64,000 nt of DNA from NCBI RefSeq assembly GCF_004402405.1, contig NZ_SOFE01000029.1, positions 683 to 64,682 on the forward strand. The letters are read 5' to 3'. Source of the DNA: Cryobacterium levicorallinum. Lineage in GTDB: Bacteria; Actinomycetota; Actinomycetes; Actinomycetales; Microbacteriaceae. The translations under genes were made by a program, and so were the position numbers. Below the pieces are notes generated by a model. It saw only the letters and a program-made list of their open reading frames with translations, did not search any database and was not told the DNA's origin. Of this stretch, positions 1 to 9,264 are shown piece by piece. Position 1 is the first letter of the stretch, and the number at the start of each line of letters is the position of its first letter.

Positions 1-2261
1 TCGTTGTAGGCCTCGACGCTGCCCTGGTTACCCACCCCGGAACCACCGAAGTCTCCGGCATCCGTGTTGAGAATCTCCTCCCACGCTCCGGCGAATGGCA
101 GCCCCACCCGGTAGTCCGTGTGCGGCTGCCCGGCGAAGTTGAAGAAGCACGCGACCGGAACGCCGTGGTTGTCCCAGCGCAGGAACGACACGATGTTTTG
201 GCTCGCGGCACCGCCGTCGAGCAGCTCAAAACCACCCGGGTCGTTGTCGCGGCTCCACAGACTCGCGTTGTCGCGGTAGACCCGGTTGAGCTGACCGACC
301 AGGTTGAACAGGCCGCGGTGCGCCGGCTGGTCGAGCATCCACCAGTCCAGGCCGCGCTCCTCGCTCCACTCCGAACGTTGTCCGAACTCGCTGCCCATGA
401 ACAACAGCTGCTTGCCCGGGTGCGCCCACATGAATGAGAGGTAGGCGCGCACGTTGGCAAGCTGCTGCCAGGAGTCGCCGGGCATCTTCGACACCAGGGC
501 GCCCTTGCCGTGCACGACCTCGTCATGGCTGATCGGCAGCAGAAAATTCTCGCTGAACGCGTAGATGAACGAGAACGTGATGTCGTTGTGGTGGTACGAG
601 CGGTACATCGGGTCGACCTGCATATACTCGAGCGAGTCGTGCATCCAGCCCATGTTCCACTTGAACCCGAAGCCGAGCCCGCCGCCGCTGGTCGGCGCCG
701 TGACCCCGCCCCAGTTGGTGGATTCCTCAGCGATCATGATGGTGCCGGGGTTGCGTTTGTAAGCGGTCGCGGTGATCTCCTGCAGCAGGCTGATCGCCTC
801 GAGGTTCTCGTTGCCGCCATACTGGTTCGGCTCCCACTGGCCGTCTTCGCGCGAATAGTCGAGGTAGAGCATCGAGGCGACCGCGTCGACCCGCAGGGCA
901 TCAATATGGAATTCCTCGAGCCAGTACAGGGCATTGGCGACGAGGAAGTTGCGCACCTGCATCTGACCGAAGTCGAAGATGTACGTTCCCCAGTCCAGCT
1001 GTTCACCGCGGCGCGGGTCCGGGTGCTCATACAGGGCCTGACCGTCGAAGCGGGCGAGGGCGAAGTCGTCTTTGGGAAAGTGGCCGGGCACCCAGTCCAT
1101 GATCACGCCGATGCCGGCCTGGTGCAGCCGATCGATCAGGTAGCGCAGGTCGTCTGGCGAGCCGAACCGGCTGGTCGGCGCGTAATAGCCGCTGACCTGA
1201 TAGCCCCACGATCCGCCAAACGGATGCTCAGCCAGGGGCATGAATTCCACGTGCGTGAAGCTGAGTTCGTTCAGGTACCCGACCAGCTCGTCGGCGAGTT
1301 CCCGGTAACCGAGCCCGGGTCGCCAGGAGCCCACGTGCATCTCGTAGATGCTCATGGCCTGGTTGTGCGGATCGGTGGCGCTACGGTTGGCGAGCCATTC
1401 GGTATCCGCCCATTCGTAGTTCGACGCGGTAACGACCGACGCCGTCTGCGGTGGAACTTCGGCGAGGCGGGCCATCGGGTCGGCCTTATCGATCCAGGCG
1501 CCGGACTGCGTGAGCAGCTGGAACTTGTAGTTGGTGCCGAGCGCCAGGCCCGGAATGAACAGTTCCCACACGCCGGTGCTGCCCATGTTGCGCATGGCGT
1601 GGGTAGAGCCGCTCCACCCGTTGAAGTCACCGATGACCCGCGCGGCCTGCGCGTGCGGCGCCCAGACGGCAAACGAGGTACCGGTCGAACTGGCCGTGAC
1701 GCCCTGGTGCTGACGGTGGTGTGCTCCCAGCACGTCCCATAGGCGTTCGTGGCGGCCCTCGCCGATCAGGTGCAGGTCGAGTTCGCCGAGGGTCGGAATG
1801 AAGCGGTAGGGGTCGTCGCAGATCCACGGTGGCGCCGACTCATAACGGGCTTCGATCGTATAGTCGCTGAGCCCGACGGTGCTTTCGCCCTGCCAGATGC
1901 CGTGCGCGAGGTGGGCCAGCTCAACGTGCGACCCGTTGGCGAGAATCGCGAACACCTCGGTGGCGAGTGGACGCAGCGCCCGGATGGAGACGCGCGGGTC
2001 GGACACGCCGGTCTGGTGGGCGAGGTGCTGGCCGAGGATTTCGTGCGGGTTGTAGTACCGGCCGGCGGCGACGGCCTCGAGCACGTGCTCGGGTATGGTC
2101 GCGGGTTCGATCGGGGCCGAGTTCTCCTGGACTGTGCTGGGTCCGGATTTCGGGGACTGTGCCTTCTTGCCGTCGATTTTCTTTGCCTGACCCTTCGTAT
2201 CCGTGGACTCGTGCTTCTGGTGTTTCTGGTGTTTCTTGTCTTTTTCTTTGTGACCGCTCAT
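1..2261 (-). CDS. glgB: 1,4-alpha-glucan branching enzyme GlgB (3' end outside window)
   Basis: GlgB cuts an alpha-1,4 glucan chain and rejoins it through an alpha-1,6 bond, creating glycogen branches in the cytoplasm. The reverse-strand translation shows two N-terminal beta-sandwich (CBM48-like) segments and then a GH13 barrel with the nucleophile segment LRVDAVASMLYLDY, the acid segment MIAEEST, the SHDEVVHGK histidine motif and MGSEFGQ. It begins at ATG 2261, overlapping the glgE stop by four bases (ATGA), so the two are translationally coupled. The first ~25 residues are unusually rich in Lys and His (KEKDKKHQKHQKH), an extension outside the catalytic core. The C-terminal beta domain runs off the left edge, so the gene is partial here. 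Confidence 0.96.
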   Translation of the reverse strand, partial: MSGHKEKDKKHQKHQKHESTDTKGQAKKIDGKKAQSPKSGPSTVQENSAPIEPATIPEHVLEAVAAGRYYNPHEILGQHLAHQTGVSDPRVSIRALRPLATEVFAILANGSHVELAHLAHGIWQGESTVGLSDYTIEARYESAPPWICDDPYRFIPTLGELDLHLIGEGRHERLWDVLGAHHRQHQGVTASSTGTSFAVWAPHAQAARVIGDFNGWSGSTHAMRNMGSTGVWELFIPGLALGTNYKFQLLTQSGAWIDKADPMARLAEVPPQTASVVTASNYEWADTEWLANRSATDPHNQAMSIYEMHVGSWRPGLGYRELADELVGYLNELSFTHVEFMPLAEHPFGGSWGYQVSGYYAPTSRFGSPDDLRYLIDRLHQAGIGVIMDWVPGHFPKDDFALARFDGQALYEHPDPRRGEQLDWGTYIFDFGQMQVRNFLVANALYWLEEFHIDALRVDAVASMLYLDYSREDGQWEPNQYGGNENLEAISLLQEITATAYKRNPGTIMIAEESTNWGGVTAPTSGGGLGFGFKWNMGWMHDSLEYMQVDPMYRSYHHNDITFSFIYAFSENFLLPISHDEVVHGKGALVSKMPGDSWQQLANVRAYLSFMWAHPGKQLLFMGSEFGQRSEWSEERGLDWWMLDQPAHRGLFNLVGQLNRVYRDNASLWSRDNDPGGFELLDGGAASQNIVSFLRWDNHGVPVACFFNFAGQPHTDYRVGLPFAGAWEEILNTDAGDFGGSGVGNQGSVEAYN

Positions 2262-4387
2262 GCTGGGGCCGAAGTGTGCGGTGTGACGTGCAGAATATGC
2301 ACCGGCTCTGTGAAGGCGTCGAGTCGCACGAAGTTGTCGGCCGCCCAGGTCCAGGTGGCTCCGGAGACTAGATCGTGCACGTCGAAGTTGTCACCGCGGA
2401 CAATGCCGAACCTGGTGACGTCGAGGTGCACGATCGTTTCGCGCACGGAGTGCGGGTCGACGTTGGCGACGATGATGAGAGCATCCGCTTGGCCGGTGCC
2501 GGTGAACGCGGCGTCGAGGTACTTGCTGTAGACCAGAATCGAGTCGTCGTCACTGGCGTGGATGTCGAGGTTGCGCAGTTGCGCCAGCGCCGGATGCTCG
2601 GCCCGAATGCGGTTGAGCAGGGTGAGGTAGGGCGCGAGGGACTTGCCGAGTTCCTCGGCCTTGCTCCAGTCGCGCGGCCGATACTCGTACTTCTCGTTGT
2701 CGATGCTCTCTTCGGCGCCGGGCCGGGCGACGTTTTCGAACAGGTCGAAACCCGCGTAGACGCCCCAGCTAGGCGCTGCCGTAGCGGCGAGGGCCGCGCG
2801 AATCTTGAACGCGGCCGGGCCGCCGAACTGCAGATACTCGGTGAGAATATCCGGCGTGTTCACAAACAGGTTGGGGCGCAGAAAATCGGCCGTGTCGTTG
2901 GCGAGGCCGTCGAAGAATTCCTCGAGCTCAGTCTTCGTGTTGCGCCAGGTGAAGTAGGTGTACGACTGCTGGAAGCCGACCTTGCCGAGCGCCTGCATGA
3001 GCGCCGGGCGGGTGAACGCCTCGGCCAGGAACACCACGTCGGGGTCGGTCTGATTGACTTCGGCGATCAGCCACTCCCAGAAGTCCAGCGGCTTGGTGTG
3101 GGGGTTATCGACCCGAAAGATGCGCACGTCGAGGCTGATCCAGTAGCGGAGCAGGCGCAACGCCTCGAGCCGGATGCCGGCCGGATCGTTGTCGAAATTG
3201 ATCGGGTAGATGTCCTGGTATTTTTTCGGCGGGTTCTCGGCGTAGGCGATGGAGCCGTCGGGCAGGGTCGTGAACCACTCCGGGTGCTGCTGCACCCAGG
3301 GGTGGTCGGGGGAGGCCTGCAGGGCAAAGTCGAGGGCGATCTCAATGCCGAGGTCCGCCGCTTTTTTCAGAAAGGACTTGAAATCGGCGACGGTGCCGAG
3401 GTCGGGGTGGATGGCATCGTGGCCGCCGTCGGCCGAGCCGATCGCCCACGGCGAGCCAGGATCACCGGGGGCGACTGTGAGTGAGTTGTTTGGACCCTTG
3501 CGGAAGGCCTGCCCGATCGGGTGGATCGGCGGCAGATACAGCACGTTGAACCCCATCGCCGCGACGGCGGGCAGGCGTTTCGCGGCGGTGGGGAACGTTC
3601 CGCTCTTCCAGCTGCCATCTTTTTGCCGAACGGCGCCCTCCGAGCGCGGGAAGAACTCGTACCACGAGCCCACCCCAGCCCTGGCACGTTCGACGATGAT
3701 GGTGCGTTCGGCCGAGAGCGAAGCCAGCCCGGCGAGGGGGTGAGCGGCGATGGCTTGCCGCAGCGCGGCATCCGCGACCGCGAGTAGTCGTGCGGCGGCC
3801 GGCTTGCTGGTGTCGGCGAGGGCGGTCGCTGCGGCCTGAAGCAGGCGGCGGGCCGCGAGCGGGCGATTCTGGTCGATGGCGGCCTGCTGCAGCAGCGCGC
3901 CGCCGATGCTGAACATGAGTTCCACGTCGATGCCGGCCGGAACCTTGATCTGCGCGTTGTGTTCCCAGGTGGCGAACTCGTCGGCATAAGCACGCACCCG
4001 ATACCTCCAGTGGCCGGCGACGCCGAGGAGCACCTGCACGCCGTAGCGGTCGGTCCCCTCGCCCTGCAGCAGCATGGGATGCCGGGTTTCGCTGCCGTCG
4101 GGCGCCGTGAGCTGCAGGTCGACGCCGATCAGGTCGTGGCCCTCACGAAAAGCGGTCGCCCCAAATGGGACGACCTCGCCGGCGAAGGCGCGGGCCGGCC
4201 ATTGGTTGTCGGTCAGCTGAGGCGAGAGATCGAGAACGGGGATACGGCCAATGGCTGCGCCGGAGGCACCGCTAGCCTCTTGTGGAGACGCACCGGCCGT
4301 GGCGCTGCTCGATGCTGTCGGCACGGTCGTCTTTTTTGCTGCTGTCTTGGCCACAGAATGACCGTAGCGTGAAAGCGTGGCAATCAT
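2258..4387 (-). CDS. glgE: Alpha-1,4-glucan:maltose-1-phosphate maltosyltransferase GlgE
   Basis: GlgE transfers maltose from maltose-1-phosphate onto the non-reducing end of alpha-1,4 glucans, the key step of the actinobacterial TreS-Pep2-GlgE-GlgB route. The 709-residue product has the N-terminal DUF3416-type domain and then a GH13 barrel. FRVDNPHTKP carries the nucleophile Asp (about residue 427), FLAEAFTRP the acid/base Glu, and FVNTPDIL the third acidic residue. I chose ATG 4387 because GAGG lies a few bases upstream; an in-frame ATG at 4426 would add 13 residues but has no ribosome-binding site. Gene order glgE-glgB with a 4-base overlap is typical. It is divergent from glgP. Confidence 0.95.
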   Translation of the reverse strand: MIATLSRYGHSVAKTAAKKTTVPTASSSATAGASPQEASGASGAAIGRIPVLDLSPQLTDNQWPARAFAGEVVPFGATAFREGHDLIGVDLQLTAPDGSETRHPMLLQGEGTDRYGVQVLLGVAGHWRYRVRAYADEFATWEHNAQIKVPAGIDVELMFSIGGALLQQAAIDQNRPLAARRLLQAAATALADTSKPAAARLLAVADAALRQAIAAHPLAGLASLSAERTIIVERARAGVGSWYEFFPRSEGAVRQKDGSWKSGTFPTAAKRLPAVAAMGFNVLYLPPIHPIGQAFRKGPNNSLTVAPGDPGSPWAIGSADGGHDAIHPDLGTVADFKSFLKKAADLGIEIALDFALQASPDHPWVQQHPEWFTTLPDGSIAYAENPPKKYQDIYPINFDNDPAGIRLEALRLLRYWISLDVRIFRVDNPHTKPLDFWEWLIAEVNQTDPDVVFLAEAFTRPALMQALGKVGFQQSYTYFTWRNTKTELEEFFDGLANDTADFLRPNLFVNTPDILTEYLQFGGPAAFKIRAALAATAAPSWGVYAGFDLFENVARPGAEESIDNEKYEYRPRDWSKAEELGKSLAPYLTLLNRIRAEHPALAQLRNLDIHASDDDSILVYSKYLDAAFTGTGQADALIIVANVDPHSVRETIVHLDVTRFGIVRGDNFDVHDLVSGATWTWAADNFVRLDAFTEPVHILHVTPHTSAPA

Positions 4388-4470
4388 GCTCGCCTCGCGC
4401 CACCCTCGCCCGCGGGACGCGAACATTCGGCGTTACGTGTTCGCCATCTGGCACCCCTAAGGTTGACCTC

Positions 4471-7038
4471 GTGAAGGCGATCCGCAAATTTACCGTCCGT
4501 GCCGTCCTCCCCGCGCCCCTCGCGGCGCTGGAGGAGCTTGCCGGCAATCTTCGCTGGTCGTGGCACGAGCCCACCCGCCAGCTGTTCGAGCGCATCGCCC
4601 CCGAGCTCTGGCGCGAGATCGGCACCGACCCGGTCGCCCTGCTCGGCGCCGTCGACCCGCACCGTCTCGACGATCTCGCCCAGGACCACGATTATGTGGC
4701 CGAGGTCAACTCCGCCCGAGACGCCCTGCGCGACTATCTGGAGCAGCCGCGCTGGTATCAGAGCCTCGACGGCGAGAAGCCCGCCGCGATAGCGTATTTC
4801 TCACCGGAATTCGGTATCGCCGCCGCGCTGCCGCAGTACTCCGGCGGCCTGGGCATTCTGGCCGGCGACCACCTCAAGAGCGCCTCCGACCTCGGCCTGC
4901 CACTCGTCGGCGTTGGCTTGTTCTACCGCGCCGGCTACTTCAGCCAGTCCATCTCGCCGGACGGCTGGCAGATGGAAAGCTACCCGCTGCTCGACCCCGA
5001 CGGGCTGCCGCTCTCCGTGTTGCGCCGAGCCGACGGCTCTGCAGTGCAGGTCTCGCTCGCCCTGCCGGATGACCGAACCCTGCATGCCCGGGTCTGGCAG
5101 GCCAAGGTCGGTCGGGTGCGCCTGCTGCTGCTCGACGCCGACATTCCCGAAAACGCCGACGACCTGCGCCTGGTCACCGACCGGCTCTACGGCGGCGGCG
5201 GCGAACACCGCCTGTTGCAGGAGCTGCTGCTCGGCATCGGCGGCGCACGCGCCGTCAAACTGTGGAGCTCGCTGCACGGTTTGCCCGAACCCGAAGTGTT
5301 CCACACCAATGAGGGCCACGCCGGGTTTCTCGGTCTGGAGCGCATTTCGAGCCTGATCGGCGAGGGCTTGAGCTTTCAGGAAGCCCTGCAGGTGGCCCGC
5401 GCCGGAACCGTCTTCACCACCCACACCCCGGTCGCCGCCGGCATCGATCGGTTTGAACGCTCCCTGGTTCGCCGCTATTTCGGCACCGACCTGCTGCCCG
5501 GCGTCGACGTGGAGGACCTGCTCGCTCTCGGGGCCGAAAGCTACGCCGGCGGTTCCTCCGACGTGTTCAACATGGCCATTATGGGCCTGCGCTTGGGCCA
5601 GCACGCCAACGGCGTGTCGACCCTGCACGGGGAGGTCAGCCGCCGCATGTTCAACGGCCTCTGGCCCGGTTTTGATTCAGCGGATGTCCCGATCACGTCG
5701 ATCACGAACGGCGTGCACGCCCCGAGCTGGACCGACCCGGCGCTCAAGAGCCTCGCGCTGAATAAACTCGGCACCAGTGACACGTCAACGGCCAACTGGG
5801 CCTCCGGTGAGGTCTCGGACCAGGATCTCTGGTCGGTGCGCGGTCAGATGCGCCTACAGTTCGTCGAGGATGCCCGCCGCCGCTTGCTGAACGCCTGGCG
5901 CGACCAGAACCCGGGGGGCATCGCTCCGGCCTGGATCGGCCGGGTCTTCGACCCGAACGTGCTGACCATCGGATTCGCCCGCCGCGTGCCCACCTACAAG
6001 CGCCTGACCCTGATGATGCACGACCCCGCGCGGTTGCGTGCCCTGCTACTGCACCCGGAGCATCCGATTCAGATCGTGATTGCCGGCAAATCGCACCCCG
6101 CCGATGAGGAAGGCAAACGGCTGATCCAGAAGATCGTGCAGTTCGCCGCCGACCCGGCGCTGCGCAGCCGCATCGCATTTCTGCCGGACTACAACATTGC
6201 GATGGCCCAGTTGATGTATCCGGGAACGGATGTCTGGCTCAACAATCCGCTCCGCCCGCTCGAAGCCTGCGGCACGAGCGGCATGAAGGCTGCGCTGAAC
6301 GGCGCGCTCAACCTGTCGATCCTTGACGGTTGGTGGCCGGAATATTACGACGGCAAGAACGGCTGGGCGATTCCCTCGGCCGATTCCGCCGGTGATTCCG
6401 CTGAACGTGACCGGCTCGAGGCCGAAGCGCTCTACGAGCTGATCGAGCACCAGGTCGCGCCGATGTTCTACGAGCGTAACGCCGACGACGTGCCCGAACG
6501 CTGGGTCTCCAACATTCGGCACACGCTTTCGACGCTGTCACCGCAGCTGTCGGCGGATCGGATGGTGAGCGAGTACGTGGAGCGACTGTACCGTCCGGCC
6601 GGTCATTTTGAGGCGCTGATGTCGGCCAACAACTACCGGGCCGCCCGCGAACTGGCTGCCTGGAAGGGCAAGATCGTCTCCGCCTGGCCCCAGGTTGCCG
6701 TGACCCACGTCGAATCCGGCGGGGTCTCCTCGGTGCCCGAAGTGGGCGACGACCTTCACCTGCGGGCGCACGTGCAGCTGAACGGGCTGTCCGCCGACGA
6801 TGTGATCGTCGAAGTCGTCTACGGCAAGAGCCTCGGTACCGACGAACTGCGCGATGTCGCGATTCAGGCGCTCGCTCCGGCTTCGCTGAAGAAAGCACCG
6901 GCCGGCGGAGCGACCCTGTTCACCGGAACGGTCGAACTCGACCGGGCCGGAGCCTTCGGCTACACCATTCGGGTCGTGCCCAAGAACGCGCTGCTGATTA
7001 GCCCGGCCGAGATGGGTCTGGTCGCCGTCGCGAACTAG
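4471..7038 (+). CDS. glgP: Alpha-glucan (glycogen) phosphorylase GlgP
   Basis: This enzyme phosphorolyses alpha-1,4 glucan ends to glucose-1-phosphate. The 855-residue protein has the N-terminal DUF3417 domain (residues ~1-115) seen in actinobacterial alpha-glucan phosphorylases and then a GT35 catalytic domain. The PLP-binding Lys is in CGTSGMKAALNGA (about residue 606), and VFHTNEGHAGF and ITNGVHAPSW are further family signatures. The start is GTG 4471: a TAAGGT box at 4458-4463 lies seven bases upstream, which suggests a leaderless transcript, and the DUF3417 domain begins right there. An in-frame upstream extension exists but overlaps the divergent glgE start. It degrades the polymer that GlgE and GlgB build. 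Confidence 0.94.
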   Translation: MKAIRKFTVRAVLPAPLAALEELAGNLRWSWHEPTRQLFERIAPELWREIGTDPVALLGAVDPHRLDDLAQDHDYVAEVNSARDALRDYLEQPRWYQSLDGEKPAAIAYFSPEFGIAAALPQYSGGLGILAGDHLKSASDLGLPLVGVGLFYRAGYFSQSISPDGWQMESYPLLDPDGLPLSVLRRADGSAVQVSLALPDDRTLHARVWQAKVGRVRLLLLDADIPENADDLRLVTDRLYGGGGEHRLLQELLLGIGGARAVKLWSSLHGLPEPEVFHTNEGHAGFLGLERISSLIGEGLSFQEALQVARAGTVFTTHTPVAAGIDRFERSLVRRYFGTDLLPGVDVEDLLALGAESYAGGSSDVFNMAIMGLRLGQHANGVSTLHGEVSRRMFNGLWPGFDSADVPITSITNGVHAPSWTDPALKSLALNKLGTSDTSTANWASGEVSDQDLWSVRGQMRLQFVEDARRRLLNAWRDQNPGGIAPAWIGRVFDPNVLTIGFARRVPTYKRLTLMMHDPARLRALLLHPEHPIQIVIAGKSHPADEEGKRLIQKIVQFAADPALRSRIAFLPDYNIAMAQLMYPGTDVWLNNPLRPLEACGTSGMKAALNGALNLSILDGWWPEYYDGKNGWAIPSADSAGDSAERDRLEAEALYELIEHQVAPMFYERNADDVPERWVSNIRHTLSTLSPQLSADRMVSEYVERLYRPAGHFEALMSANNYRAARELAAWKGKIVSAWPQVAVTHVESGGVSSVPEVGDDLHLRAHVQLNGLSADDVIVEVVYGKSLGTDELRDVAIQALAPASLKKAPAGGATLFTGTVELDRAGAFGYTIRVVPKNALLISPAEMGLVAVAN

Positions 7039-7055
7039 CGGTTGCGGCCGGCCCA

Positions 7056-7111
7056 CCGGTTCACGTTGGCCGGCTCACGCTGGCCGGTTCACGTTGGCCG
7101 GCTCATGCTGG
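7056..7111. repeat. Four tandem 14-bp repeats between convergent glgP and glgX
   Basis: Four consecutive 14-base units occupy the gap between the glgP and glgX stop codons: CCGGTTCACGTTGG at 7056 and 7084, CCGGCTCACGCTGG at 7070 and CCGGCTCATGCTGG at 7098. The odd and even units form two alternating subtypes. No uridine-tract terminator is visible between the two convergent genes, so the array might act as a transcription barrier, or it may simply be a slippage product. Confidence 0.8.
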
Positions 7112-7115
7112 TCGG

Positions 7116-9194
7116 TCAGGGACGCGCGGTGCTGCGCGGAACGAATGCTCCGTGCGCCCGCATCAGCTGCATCGAGGCCCCCGGCACGAACAGGCGAGCG
7201 CCCGGCGCATGCTCGATGACCGAATCGCGCAGGTCGTCGTGACTGGAATCCCAGAGCAGCGTGTAGGCATCCACTCCCTCGTGTTTGGGCAGGGTGACGG
7301 TCTCATCCTGCTCGCGCGCGTTCACCACGAGCAGGATGCGGTTGAAGGCTTCGTGCTCCGGTGTGGACGCCGCCATGTACTGCAGGGTGCGTTCGGTGGG
7401 GGAATTCCAGGCGTCACCCTGCAGCGCGTCACCGGCGATGTTGTACCAGTCCAGTTGGCTGGCACTCGGGGTGGTCTCGCCGAACCGGCCGAAGTGTACC
7501 GGCCGTAATGCCGGGTTCTCCCGGCGCAGCTGCAGCAGCCGCCGGGTGACTCGGTGCAGGTCCTGCTGCCAATCGTCGAAGTCCCAGTTGAGCCAGGTCA
7601 GCTCGCTGTCCTGGCAGTAGGCGTTATTGTTGCCGCGCTGGCTGCGACCGAATTCGTCGCCGGCCGTGAGCATCGGAATTCCGGCCGATAACAGCAGCGT
7701 GCCGAGCAGATTACGCATGGCCTTGCGCCTTGTGGCCAGAATCGCCACGTCGCGGGTCGGGCCCTCGACGCCGTGGTTGTAGGAGCTGTTGTTGTCGGTT
7801 CCGTCACGGTTCGACTCGCCGTTGCCGAGGTTGTGCTTGCTGTTGTACGCGGTCAGGTCGGCGAGCGTGAACCCGTCGTGTGCGGTGATGAAATTGAGCG
7901 AGGCGAGTGGGCCGCGTTTCTCGGAGAACGTGTTCGAGGAACCGGCGACCCGGGTCGCGAACCGTCCGATCCCGCTGCCGGCTGAGCCGCTTTGGCGCAG
8001 GCTCTTTATATCCGAAAGCCAGAAGTCGCGCATGCGGTCGCGGTAGCGGTCGTTCCACTCGGTCCAGCCGGGTGGAAAATTGCCGGTCTGCCAGCCGCCC
8101 TGGCCGACATCCCACGGCTCCGCGATGAGCTTCACGCCAGCCAGATCCGGGTCGTCGCGAATCTGGGTGAGCAGCGGATGCTCCGGGTCGTAGACGACGC
8201 CGCCGTCGCGGCCGAGTGTCGTCGCCAGATCGAAGCGGAACCCGTCGATCTGCACATCGTTGGCCCAGTAGCGCAGCGAATCGAGTACGAGCCGTTTCGG
8301 CACGTCGTGGCTGAAGTTGACAGTATTGCCACAGCCGGTCACGTCGATGTAGGCACCGGACTCGTCCTGCCGGTAATAGCCTGCATTGTCGATGCCGCGC
8401 AGACTCGTGACCGGGCCGTTCCGACCCTCCTCGGCGGTGTGGTTGTAGACGACGTCAAGGATGACCTCGAGCCCCGCCTCGTGCAGCAGCTTGACCATGC
8501 CCTTGAACTCGCGGAGCACCGCTGCCGGCCCGGCGGACTGGGCAGCCTGAGTGGCGTAGTCGGCGTGCGGGGAAAAGAAATTGAGGGTGTTGTACCCCCA
8601 ATAGTTGATCAAGCCCTGTTTGATCAGGCGCTGCTCGGACACGAACGCCTGCACCGGCAAGAGTTCAACCGCGGTCACGCCGAGGTCCGTCAGGTAAGCG
8701 ATAGTGGATTCGTGGGCGAGACCGGCGTAGGTGCCCCGCAGTGCGGCCGGAACCAGCGGGTTCATCCGGCTGAGGCCGCGAACGTGCGCCTCGTAGACCA
8801 CGGTGTGATCGAGGGCCGTGCCCGGTTTCTCGGCGCCGTTCCAATCGAAATCGTCGTCGATCACCGAGGACTGCCACAGTCCGGCGCCGACCCGAACCAG
8901 ACCACGTGAATACGGTTCGATCAGAGTCTTCTCGGGGTGGAAAGAATTCTGTGGGCTGGCCGGACCTGACACACGGATGCCGTACCGGCGCCCCGGTGAC
9001 AGCGTGCGCGATTTACCGGACCACACACCATGCGCGTCCTGCGTCATCGGTACGCTTTTGATGATCCAGTTCGGGTCGACCTCGTCGAACAGGCACAGGT
9101 CCATGGCGTCGGCATGTTCGGCCCAGACGCGGAGTTCGCCGCCGGCGCTGGTTAGTCGCACACCGAGGTTGCGCAGGGGATCGGCGGAACTCAT
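7116..9194 (-). CDS. glgX: Glycogen debranching enzyme GlgX (isoamylase family)
   Basis: GlgX hydrolyses alpha-1,6 branches left after phosphorylase action. The 692-residue product has a CBM48-like N-terminus (RVWAEHADAMDLCLFDE) and a GH13 isoamylase-type barrel: VYNHTAEE (His region), GFRFDLATTLGR with the nucleophile Asp, KLIAEPWDVG with the acid Glu, and FITAHDGFTLADL. I place the start at ATG 9194 (MSSADPLRN), where a TACTCT box lies seven bases upstream, as expected for a leaderless mRNA. A start at 9266 would add 24 residues unlike the family. Convergent with glgP; divergent from the cysteine desulfurase. Confidence 0.95.
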   Translation of the reverse strand: MSSADPLRNLGVRLTSAGGELRVWAEHADAMDLCLFDEVDPNWIIKSVPMTQDAHGVWSGKSRTLSPGRRYGIRVSGPASPQNSFHPEKTLIEPYSRGLVRVGAGLWQSSVIDDDFDWNGAEKPGTALDHTVVYEAHVRGLSRMNPLVPAALRGTYAGLAHESTIAYLTDLGVTAVELLPVQAFVSEQRLIKQGLINYWGYNTLNFFSPHADYATQAAQSAGPAAVLREFKGMVKLLHEAGLEVILDVVYNHTAEEGRNGPVTSLRGIDNAGYYRQDESGAYIDVTGCGNTVNFSHDVPKRLVLDSLRYWANDVQIDGFRFDLATTLGRDGGVVYDPEHPLLTQIRDDPDLAGVKLIAEPWDVGQGGWQTGNFPPGWTEWNDRYRDRMRDFWLSDIKSLRQSGSAGSGIGRFATRVAGSSNTFSEKRGPLASLNFITAHDGFTLADLTAYNSKHNLGNGESNRDGTDNNSSYNHGVEGPTRDVAILATRRKAMRNLLGTLLLSAGIPMLTAGDEFGRSQRGNNNAYCQDSELTWLNWDFDDWQQDLHRVTRRLLQLRRENPALRPVHFGRFGETTPSASQLDWYNIAGDALQGDAWNSPTERTLQYMAASTPEHEAFNRILLVVNAREQDETVTLPKHEGVDAYTLLWDSSHDDLRDSVIEHAPGARLFVPGASMQLMRAHGAFVPRSTARP

Positions 9195-9264
9195 GGATTC
9201 AAGAGTAATCAGTGTGGGGGAGGGTGACGACCACCGGCATCCGCTCGACTGTAAAATGGCAGGC

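Noticed and set aside
510..1742. 410-codon plus-strand frame opposite glgB
   Set aside because: It is the complement of the GlgB catalytic domain; the minus strand carries all GH13 motifs and the plus frame has no recognisable domain.
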